64,000 nt of DNA from an uncultured Paracoccaceae bacterium (GTDB lineage: Bacteria > Pseudomonadota > Alphaproteobacteria > Rhodobacterales > Rhodobacteraceae). The position numbers were made by a program, and so were the translations under genes. Shown here in pieces: positions 57,570-64,000 of this stretch; position 1 is the first letter of the stretch, and every line of letters starts with the position of its first letter. The stretch is taken from contig CAJXSD010000011.1 of assembly GCA_913060475.1 (NCBI GenBank), positions 1 through 64,000 of the forward strand. Reading direction: 5' to 3'. The notes beneath the pieces are model-generated. The model worked only from the letters and a program-made list of their open reading frames with translations, did no database searches and was not told the DNA's origin.

Positions 57570-58580
57570 ATGGAGTTTCTAAACGGTTTTGTCGCCCTAT
57601 CAAATTTCGTCTTGGTTCCTGCGATTGCCTATGGCAGTCAATTGGCCCTAGGCGCGCTTGGTGTCACATTGATCTATGGGATTTTGCGGTTTTCGAACTT
57701 TGCGCATGGGGACACCATGGCCTTTGGGGCGATGGTCACGGTTTTGGTAACCTGGGCAATGCAATCCATCGGAATCAGTTTTGGGCCCCTACCCACGGCT
57801 TTGTTGGCGCTGCCGTTTGGCATTGCTGGGGCGGTATTGATGGTATTGATGACCGATAAGATGGTCTATAAATTCTATCGGGAAAAGAAATCGAAACCGG
57901 TAATTTTGGTGATCGTGTCAATGGGTGTCATGTTCATGATGAACGGCATCGTTCGTGTCATCATTGGCCCCAATGAGCAACAATTCCGCGACGGCGAACG
58001 GTTTTTGATCAAGGCCCGCGAATTCAAAAATATGACCGGTCTGGACGAAGGTCTAGCCATCAAATCGACCCAGGCCATCACCGTTGTGACCGCCGCCATT
58101 GCCGTGGCGCTGCTGTTTTGGTTCCTAAACAAAACACGCACGGGTAAATCCATGCGGGCCTATTCCGATAACGAAGATTTGGCCTTGCTTTCTGGTATCA
58201 ATCCCGAACGTGTTGTTGCCGTGACATGGATTATCGTGGCGGCATTGGCCACGATTGCCGGGGTTTTATATGGTCTGGATAAATCATTCAAACCCTTTAC
58301 CTATTTCCAACTGCTGCTGCCAATTTTTGCCAGTGCCATTGTTGGCGGTCTGGGCAATCCGTTGGGGGCCATTGCCGGTGGGTTTGTCGTTGCCTTTTCC
58401 GAAGTGATGATCACCTATGCCTGGAAAAAGGTGCTGGGATATTGGTTGCCAGACACGCTTGAACCCTCGGGATTGGTCCAACTGCTGTCGACCGACTACA
58501 AATTTGCGGTAAGCTTTATGATCTTGATTGTCGTGTTGCTGTTCCGCCCAACTGGTCTGTTCAAAGGAAAGGCATACTGA
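57570..58580 (+). CDS. ABC transporter permease LivH-like
   Basis: 336 residues with about eight helices. NFAHGDTMAFGAMVTVLVTW, the periplasmic region PNEQQFRDGERFLIKAREF, MRAYSDNEDLALLSGINPERV and the C-terminal LLPIFASAIVGGLGNPLGAIAGG are the family marks. The protein is some 40 residues longer than E. coli LivH because of the charged insert near residue 110-160. GGAGGATAAGGGG directly before the ATG. Confidence 0.95.
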   Translation: MEFLNGFVALSNFVLVPAIAYGSQLALGALGVTLIYGILRFSNFAHGDTMAFGAMVTVLVTWAMQSIGISFGPLPTALLALPFGIAGAVLMVLMTDKMVYKFYREKKSKPVILVIVSMGVMFMMNGIVRVIIGPNEQQFRDGERFLIKAREFKNMTGLDEGLAIKSTQAITVVTAAIAVALLFWFLNKTRTGKSMRAYSDNEDLALLSGINPERVVAVTWIIVAALATIAGVLYGLDKSFKPFTYFQLLLPIFASAIVGGLGNPLGAIAGGFVVAFSEVMITYAWKKVLGYWLPDTLEPSGLVQLLSTDYKFAVSFMILIVVLLFRPTGLFKGKAY

Positions 58581-59881
58581 TGGAACGTACAAAAAACATC
58601 GGCCTGTTTGCCATTGTCGCAGGCTTGATCATCTTAACCGGCATGATCCAAAGCTGGAATTCCGCACTGTTAATCGTCAATATGGGGTTAATCAGCGCGA
58701 TCATGGCCTTGGGCGTCAATTTGCAATGGGGCTTTGCCGGACTGTTTAATGTGGGCGTCATGGGTTTTGTGGCGCTGGGGGGTTTGGCCACCGTCTTGGT
58801 GTCGTCTGATCCCGTGTCTGAGGCCTGGGCCGCAGGTGGACTGGGGTTGATTGCCGCATTGGTCGTGGGCATTTTGGTGATCGTCGCAACCGGGATTACC
58901 ATTAAAAAATTGCCCGCGGGTAAGATGCGCCTGATCGGGGCCACGGCGGTTCTGGTCGGTGGATTTTTCCTGTACCGCGCCGTTTTTGACCCAGCCGTCG
59001 CCGCGATCGAGGCCATTAATCCCGCCCTGCAGGGCAACATCGGTGGCCTAGGGCTGCCCATTCTGCTGGCCTGGCCGATCGGTGGTGTCTTGGCCGCCGG
59101 TGCGGCCTGGATCATCGGGAAAACAGCGCTTGGCCTGCGGTCGGATTATTTGGCGATCGCAACCTTGGGGATCGCGGAAATCATCATCGCCGTCATGAAA
59201 AACGAAGACTGGCTGGCGCGTGGCGTGAAAAACGTAATCGGCCTAGATCGCCCTGTCGCCCGCGAAGTTGATTTGCAGCAATCGGCTGAGTTTGTCGACA
59301 AAGCAACCCAATGGGGATTTGATCCGGTCACGGCATCATCGCTCTATGTCAAATTCAGCTATTCGCTGTTGTTTACGGCCGTGTTGGTGGTGTTACTGGT
59401 GATGGCCCAGCTGTCATTAAACAGCCCCTGGGGCCGCATGATGCGCGCCATTCGCGACAACGAAGTGGCGGCCGAAGCCATGGGCAAAAACGTCACCCGC
59501 CGGCATCTGCAGATCTTTATCCTTGGATCAGCCATTTGCGGGATCGCAGGCGCGATGATGACCACCCTAGATGGTCAGTTAACCCCTGGCACCTATCAGC
59601 CATTGCGCTATACGTTCTTGATTTGGGTGATGGTGATTGTTGGTGGATCAGGCAACAATTTCGGGGCCGTCTTGGGCGGATTTCTGATCTGGTTTTTGTG
59701 GGTTCAGGTGGAACCACTGGGTCAATGGATCATGACCATTGTCACCAGTGGGATGGCCGAGGACAGCGCATTACGCCTGCATCTGTTGGATAGCGTCGCC
59801 CATATGCGGTTGTTTACCATGGGATTGATATTGTTATTGGTCTTGCGGTTTAGCCCAAGGGGATTGATCCCAGAAAAATAG
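58580..59881 (+). CDS. ABC transporter permease LivM-like
   Basis: 433 residues, start overlapping the previous stop (TGATG). MGLISAIMALGVNLQWGFAGLFNVGVMGF, LRSDYLAIATLGIAEIII, MMRAIRDNEVAAEAMGKNVT and FGAVLGGFLIWFLWVQVEPL. An insertion of about 60 residues after the third helix (VVGILVIVATGITIKKLPAG ... GFFLYRAVFDPAV) makes it longer than usual. Last gene of the transporter operon. Confidence 0.93.
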   Translation: MERTKNIGLFAIVAGLIILTGMIQSWNSALLIVNMGLISAIMALGVNLQWGFAGLFNVGVMGFVALGGLATVLVSSDPVSEAWAAGGLGLIAALVVGILVIVATGITIKKLPAGKMRLIGATAVLVGGFFLYRAVFDPAVAAIEAINPALQGNIGGLGLPILLAWPIGGVLAAGAAWIIGKTALGLRSDYLAIATLGIAEIIIAVMKNEDWLARGVKNVIGLDRPVAREVDLQQSAEFVDKATQWGFDPVTASSLYVKFSYSLLFTAVLVVLLVMAQLSLNSPWGRMMRAIRDNEVAAEAMGKNVTRRHLQIFILGSAICGIAGAMMTTLDGQLTPGTYQPLRYTFLIWVMVIVGGSGNNFGAVLGGFLIWFLWVQVEPLGQWIMTIVTSGMAEDSALRLHLLDSVAHMRLFTMGLILLLVLRFSPRGLIPEK

Positions 59882-59884
59882 GTT

Positions 59885-59919
59885 AAAAAATGGCCCTGCA
59901 TTGCGAGGGCCATTTTTTT
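59885..59919 (+). terminator. Rho-independent terminator of the transporter operon
   Basis: AAAAAATGGCCCT / AGGGCCATTTTTTT stem with loop GCATTGCG and a run of seven Ts (59913-59919), four bases after the livM-type stop. Confidence 0.93.
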
Positions 59920-59941
59920 CTTGCCATTTCACCCATTTTGT

Positions 59942-59963
59942 ATATATTCGTATTTTAATATAT
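59942..59963. promoter_or_regulatory. AT-rich palindrome in front of DUF2892 gene
   Basis: ATATATT-CGTATTTT-AATATAT, a perfect seven-base inverted repeat with eight-base spacer, 16 bases before the ATG at 59980 and covering the expected -10 zone. AT-rich palindromes at this place are typical operators of ArsR-family sulfur sensors (BigR/SqrR/YgaV) which control DUF2892/YgaP-type genes. Confidence 0.5.
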
Positions 59964-59979
59964 GTTATAAGGAACCATC

Positions 59980-60183
59980 ATGAAAAAGAACGTAGGCGGC
60001 ATTGATCGCGTTTTAAGAATTGTCGTTGGCCTGGCGCTGATCGCGGGGTATTTTTTAAACGCCGACGCGGCCTATGGCTGGTTATATCTGTTGGGGATTA
60101 TCCCACTTGCCACCGGTTTGATGTCAAATTGTATGCTGTATACCCTGTTGGGGATCAACACCTGCCCCGCCAAGAAAGACTGA
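59980..60183 (+). CDS. DUF2892 (YgaP-like) membrane protein
   Basis: 67 residues. KKNVGGIDRVLRIVVGLALI, DAAYGWLYLLGIIPLATGL and SNCMLYTLLGINTCPAKKD with two membrane helices and two cysteines; the DUF2892 family. In many bacteria the domain accompanies rhodanese or ArsR-type regulators in sulfide/persulfide handling; here it stands alone. TAAGGA lies before the ATG. Confidence 0.9.
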   Translation: MKKNVGGIDRVLRIVVGLALIAGYFLNADAAYGWLYLLGIIPLATGLMSNCMLYTLLGINTCPAKKD

Positions 60184-60198
60184 TGTTAAGCGCGGGAA

Positions 60199-60252
60199 AT
60201 GCACCCACTGGGGTGCATGCCTTCGGCGAGGATATTTTTAGACAAAAAATGA
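60199..60252. repeat. hairpin-tail repeat between DUF2892 and DUF4260 genes
   Basis: Stem ATGCACCC-ACTG-GGGTGCAT (60199-60218), then GCCTTCGGCGAGGA and the tail TATTTTTAGACAAAAAATGA (60233-60252). The tail matches those at 43052-43067 (plus) and 43095-43074 (minus). The last codons of the converging DUF4260 gene (SFFV and stop) fall within the tail. Confidence 0.65.
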
Positions 60253-60636
60253 TTTTGTGTCTTGGTCATTGGCACCAAGATGGGTCTGGGTAAACCCGCG
60301 CGACGATTTTAGGCCAAAGCCCAACGCGCGGTCGACGCCATCATGTGCAATCATGAGCATCCCAAGGGCCACAGCGATCGAATGCCCAAAGACAAGCCCC
60401 AAGAAAAACGGCAAAACGCCCATGGGGTAGAGATGCATAAGATTATAGAAAAACGCCCCAGCCCGCGGGCCAGCCAGATATCCGACGATTGCCAAATCAG
60501 GCACGAAAAAGAGCGCAATCAGCAGCCATAGCGGCAGTTCTGGCGTCATTAAGGGCAATTGTGGACGCATGAGCAACAAAAGAGTGAAGGCCAAGGCGGC
60601 AATGATTGCCCCCTCTATGCGTTGCCAGAGGATCAT
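60238..60636 (-). CDS. DUF4260 integral membrane protein
   Basis: 132 residues from the ATG at 60636, which overlaps the uvrA stop (ATGA); the longer frame belongs to uvr[52 protein letters not shown] and the end [25 protein letters not shown] are the DUF4260 marks. Three to four membrane helices; function unknown. It ends in a repeat tail. Confidence 0.85.
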   Translation of the reverse strand: MILWQRIEGAIIAALAFTLLLLMRPQLPLMTPELPLWLLIALFFVPDLAIVGYLAGPRAGAFFYNLMHLYPMGVLPFFLGLVFGHSIAVALGMLMIAHDGVDRALGFGLKSSRGFTQTHLGANDQDTKSFFV

Positions 60637-63491
60637 TCGGCCGCGGTGCGTTTGGGGTTGAGCATATCTTTCAGATAGTGGCCTGTGTGGCTGGCTTGGA
60701 CTTTGGCCACATCTTCGGGCGTGCCAGTGGCCACCACGGTGCCACCACCATCGCCGCCCTCGGGGCCGATGTCGATGATCCAATCTGCCGTTTTCACAAC
60801 GTCGAGATTATGTTCGATGACAATCACGGAATTTCCCTGTTCGACCAATTCATGCAAGACCTCAAGCAATTTGCGGACATCTTCGAAATGCAGACCGGTT
60901 GTGGGTTCATCCAGAATATAGAGGGTTTTTCCCGTAGAGCGGCGGGCGAGTTCCTTGGAGAGTTTCACGCGTTGTGCTTCGCCGCCAGATAATGTGGTGG
61001 CCTGTTGACCCACCTTGATATAGCCCAAGCCAACACGCACCAGTGCATCCATTTTTTCGCGAATAGAGGGGACAGCCTGGAAAAATTGCTGGGCATCTTC
61101 GACGGTCATGTCCAAGACATCTGCGATGGATTTGCCTTTGAATTTCACCTCGAGTGTTTCGCGATTGTATCGTGCGCCATGGCAGGTTTCGCATGTGACA
61201 TAGACATCGGGCAGGAAATGCATTTCGATTTTGATGACGCCATCGCCCTGGCAGGCCTCGCACCGGCCACCTTTGACGTTAAAGGAGAAGCGGCCGGGTT
61301 TATAGCCGCGTGTTTTTGCCTCGGGCAGGCCGGCGAACCATTCGCGGATGGGGGTAAAGGCGCCCGTATAGGTGGCCGGATTGGACCGTGGCGTGCGGCC
61401 AATCGGACGTTGGTCAATATCGATGACCTTGTCCAGCAATTCCAGGCCCTTGATCGTGTCGCAAGGCGCCGGGGCCTGTTTTGCGCCATTCAATCGCATT
61501 GATGCCGTTTTGAACAGGGTTTCGATGGTCAGCGTGGATTTCCCACCGCCGGACACCCCAGTGACGCAGACAAATTTTCCCAAGGGGTAATCGACCGTCA
61601 CGTTTTTTAGGTTATTTCCCACGGCATTCACAACGGTCAGTTTTTTGCCATTGCCCTTGCGGCGTGTCGATGGCACAGAAATTTCGCGTTGACCGGATAG
61701 GTACTGACCCGTCAATGAATTGGGATCGCTGGCCACATGTTTCGGTGTTCCGTGGCTGACAACCTGTCCGCCGTGCACGCCTGCCCCGGGGCCGATATCG
61801 AATACATAGTCTGCCTCGCGGATCGCCTCTTCGTCGTGTTCGACAACGATCACCGTGTTGCCCTGATCGCGCAGGTTTTTCAATGTGGTCAACAGACGGT
61901 CATTATCGCGTTGATGCAATCCGATCGATGGTTCGTCCAGCACATAAAGCACCCCTGTCAGACCAGATCCAATCTGGCTGGCCAGTCTGATCCGCTGGCT
62001 TTCACCGCCCGACAATGTCCCCGCATTTCGGCTGAGAGTTAGATATTCTAGGCCCACATTATTTAGAAATCCTAAGCGTTCGCGAATTTCCTTTAATATG
62101 GCGCGGGCGATTTCATTTTTCTGGCTGGTCAGATGGGTGGGCACCGTTTCGCACCATTCGAATGCCTCGCGGATGGACATTTGAACGACCTGTCCAATAT
62201 GCAGACCCGCAATTTTGACGGCCAGTGCCTCTTGCTTTAGCCGGTAGCCATCGCAGGTGCCACAGGGGCGATTGTTTTGATATTGTTCGAATTCCTCGCG
62301 GATCCAGTTGCTGTCGGTTTCGCGGTAGCGGCGTTCCATGTTGGGAATGACGCCTTCGAATACGCGTCTGACCTGATAAATCCGGCCGCCTTCGTCATAG
62401 CGGAACTGGATTTCTTCGTCGCCTGAGCCATGCAGGAATACCTGTTTCACATGGGCGGGCAGATCTTTCCACCGGGCATTTTGGTCAAATTCATAATGTT
62501 TTGCAATCGCTTCAATGGTTTGCAGGAAATAGGGGGATTTACCCTTGCGCCAGGGGGCCAAGGCGCCATCGCGAATTTTCAACATCTGATCTGGCACGAC
62601 CAGACGTTCGTCAAAGAACAGTTCCATCCCCAACCCGTCACATTGTGGGCAGGCCCCAAAGGGCGCGTTGAATGAAAACAAACGCGGTTCGATTTCGGGA
62701 ATGGTAAAACCACTGACCGGACAGGCGAAATTTTCGGAAAATGTGAACCGTTCAGGATCCCCATCGCGCGGGGCGGTTTCCAAAATCGCAATCCCATCGG
62801 CCAAATCCAATGCGGTGCGGAAACTGTCGGCCAAACGGGTTTCCATGCCGTCGCGCACCACGATCCGATCGACAACCACGTCGATATCGTGGCGGAATTT
62901 TTTGTCCAAAGTCGGTGGTTCGTCCAATTCATAGAACTGACCGTCAACCTTGACCCGTTGAAAGCCTTGTTTGCGCAGTTCCAAAAATTCTTTGCGGTAT
63001 TCGCCTTTGCGGTCGCGCACGATTGGCGCCAACAGATGGGCACGTGTGCCCTCCTCCATTCCCATGACGCGATCGACCATGTCCTGGACCTGTTGCGCCT
63101 CAATCGGCAGGCCTGTTGCGGGGCTGTACGGTGTGCCCGCCCGCGCGAAAAGCAAGCGCAAATAGTCATAAATTTCCGTCACAGTGCCAACGGTCGAACG
63201 CGGGTTTTTGGACGTTGTTTTTTGTTCGATCGAAATCGCAGGGCTTAGGCCGCTGATGTGGTCGACATCGGGTTTTTCCATCATGTCCAGAAACTGACGT
63301 GCATAGGCCGATAGGCTTTCGACATAGCGGCGCTGGCCTTCTGCATAGATGGTATCAAAGGCCAAAGAAGATTTCCCGGATCCCGACAGCCCGGTAATCA
63401 CAACAAATTGGTCGCGCGGAATATCCACATCAATCGATTTCAAATTGTGTTCACGCGCCCCGCGGACCTGAATGGTTTTCAAATCAGTCAT
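60633..63491 (-). CDS. uvrA: excinuclease ABC subunit A
   Basis: 952 residues. First Walker [10 protein letters not shown] (34-42), zinc-binding C-x2-C pairs (CPVSGF...CPQC; CEAC...CETC), signatures [19 protein letters not shown] and [16 protein letters not shown], and second Walker [17 protein letters not shown]. Finds DNA damage for nucleotide excision repair. A perfect SOS box lies 64 bases upstream of the start. Coupled to the DUF4260 gene downstream. Confidence 0.98.
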   Translation of the reverse strand: MTDLKTIQVRGAREHNLKSIDVDIPRDQFVVITGLSGSGKSSLAFDTIYAEGQRRYVESLSAYARQFLDMMEKPDVDHISGLSPAISIEQKTTSKNPRSTVGTVTEIYDYLRLLFARAGTPYSPATGLPIEAQQVQDMVDRVMGMEEGTRAHLLAPIVRDRKGEYRKEFLELRKQGFQRVKVDGQFYELDEPPTLDKKFRHDIDVVVDRIVVRDGMETRLADSFRTALDLADGIAILETAPRDGDPERFTFSENFACPVSGFTIPEIEPRLFSFNAPFGACPQCDGLGMELFFDERLVVPDQMLKIRDGALAPWRKGKSPYFLQTIEAIAKHYEFDQNARWKDLPAHVKQVFLHGSGDEEIQFRYDEGGRIYQVRRVFEGVIPNMERRYRETDSNWIREEFEQYQNNRPCGTCDGYRLKQEALAVKIAGLHIGQVVQMSIREAFEWCETVPTHLTSQKNEIARAILKEIRERLGFLNNVGLEYLTLSRNAGTLSGGESQRIRLASQIGSGLTGVLYVLDEPSIGLHQRDNDRLLTTLKNLRDQGNTVIVVEHDEEAIREADYVFDIGPGAGVHGGQVVSHGTPKHVASDPNSLTGQYLSGQREISVPSTRRKGNGKKLTVVNAVGNNLKNVTVDYPLGKFVCVTGVSGGGKSTLTIETLFKTASMRLNGAKQAPAPCDTIKGLELLDKVIDIDQRPIGRTPRSNPATYTGAFTPIREWFAGLPEAKTRGYKPGRFSFNVKGGRCEACQGDGVIKIEMHFLPDVYVTCETCHGARYNRETLEVKFKGKSIADVLDMTVEDAQQFFQAVPSIREKMDALVRVGLGYIKVGQQATTLSGGEAQRVKLSKELARRSTGKTLYILDEPTTGLHFEDVRKLLEVLHELVEQGNSVIVIEHNLDVVKTADWIIDIGPEGGDGGGTVVATGTPEDVAKVQASHTGHYLKDMLNPKRTAAE

Positions 63492-63554
63492 GATATCTTC
63501 CTAATGGTTAACGCACAGATAAACCTTTTTCTGACGATGGCCAATGAAAAAATG

Positions 63555-63569
63555 GAACGGAAAGCGAAC
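63555..63569. promoter_or_regulatory. LexA (SOS) box upstream of uvrA
   Basis: GAAC-GGAAAGC-GAAC on the plus strand, i.e. GTTC-N7-GTTC towards uvrA, is exactly the alphaproteobacterial SOS box. Sixty-four bases before the uvrA ATG. Confidence 0.88.
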
Positions 63570-63700
63570 ATCCGCCAAATTTTTATCCGCCCTTTGTGAA
63601 ATATGTTTGCGCTAACAAAATCTTGCGCAGGGCTGGCTTGGGGCCTTGCTTGGCTGTTGATTTATGCATAAACACGAACAAAATGATAAGGATGAACGCA

Positions 63701-64000
63701 ATGTCGCAGCCTACGTGCCTTGTGGCGGATATCGGTGGAACAAACACACGCATGGCCATTTCCGATGGCCTGACCCTGCGGGGTGACAGCATTACACGGT
63801 TCAAAAATGCCGATCATTCGACATTTTATGAAATCATTGATCTATACCTATCCCAGATGGGCCTGACCCGGGTGGACCGTGCCGCGGTTGCGGTGGCGGG
63901 CCCCGTGTCGGGGGGGCGTGCGGAAATGACCAACCTGGATTGGACGTTCGAGGATACAAAAATTGCCACCAAAACCGGTGCAGCCCACGTCGGTTTGCTG
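63701..64000 (+). CDS. glk: glucokinase, 5' part only
   Basis: The first 100 codons; the frame is open to the window end. MSQPTCLVADIGGTNTRMAI is the ATP-binding phosphate-1 motif, and VDRAAVAVAGPVSG and MTNLDWTFE are the following Glk segments (bacterial type, not ROK). AAGGA lies eight bases before the ATG; an ATG nine bases upstream is too close to it. Phosphorylates glucose. Divergent from uvrA, 209 bases apart. Confidence 0.93.
   Translation, partial: MSQPTCLVADIGGTNTRMAISDGLTLRGDSITRFKNADHSTFYEIIDLYLSQMGLTRVDRAAVAVAGPVSGGRAEMTNLDWTFEDTKIATKTGAAHVGLL

Overview
The window is a contiguous stretch of chromosome from an alphaproteobacterium of the Rhodobacterales (Roseobacter/Rhodobacteraceae type). 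The evidence is gene content and order: an iscR–cysteine desulfurase–sufB–sufC–sufD–sufS cluster, a soeABC-type sulfite dehydrogenase, fused DctQM TRAP permease, ChpT-like histidine phosphotransferase, olsBA, GlxA-type regulator, FADH2-dependent TrmFO, GluQRS, class II DAHP synthase, a GAAC-N7-GAAC SOS box in front of uvrA and an Irr/ICE-like box in front of iscR. There are no rRNA genes, prophage, IS elements, CRISPR arrays or plasmid genes; only one tRNA was found. Genes are densely packed with many 1–4 base stop/start overlaps.

Layout. 1–2.3 kb: 3' end of a GNAT acetyltransferase, dusA, an IclR regulator. 2.4–8.9 kb: a catabolic/transport unit (GMC oxidoreductase, TRAP binding protein, fused TRAP permease, DUF475 membrane protein) facing away from the IclR gene. 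9.0–13.5 kb: soeABC (molybdenum sulfite dehydrogenase, cytoplasmic face of the membrane). 13.5 kb: tRNA-Arg(CCG). 13.6–21.3 kb, minus strand: the iscR–suf Fe-S assembly operon, with a UPF0145 protein and two YIP1-type membrane proteins built in. 21.5–23.1 kb: alpha/beta hydrolase, a small unknown protein and a lipoprotein. 23.1–27.1 kb: mfd and an unknown membrane protein. 27.2–32.8 kb: hemB, a Ysc84-type lipoprotein, gyrA, a LysR regulator. 32.9–35.5 kb: an M32 carboxypeptidase that is broken by two separate lesions, and ctaA. 35.5–39.5 kb: trmJ, a divergent ThiE-like protein, olsA/olsB, DUF3553, chpT. 39.5–46.7 kb, minus strand: proA, proB, obgE, then a LysE exporter interleaved with three acetyltransferase genes (four GNAT domains), then rpmA and rplU. 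46.9–49.5 kb: DUF2059 protein and an ABC exporter. 49.6–53.2 kb: trmFO, gluQRS, class II DAHP synthase. 53.4–59.9 kb: a GlxA-type AraC regulator and a complete branched-chain-amino-acid-type ABC transporter (SBP, two ATPases, two permeases). 60–64 kb: DUF2892, DUF4260, uvrA, and the 5' part of glk, cut by the window end.

Most of the window is core genome with recognisable functions, and I do not see a clearly new defence or biosynthetic system. The points most worth checking are the IscR protein without its usual cysteine ligands together with an ICE-like box placed over the -10 of its promoter; the suf operon with extra membrane genes and without sufA/sufT/sufE downstream; the M32 pseudogene; the four-GNAT-domain/LysE cluster; the divergent ThiE-like protein; the palindrome in front of the DUF2892 gene; and a small family of hairpin-plus-tail repeats at gene ends.
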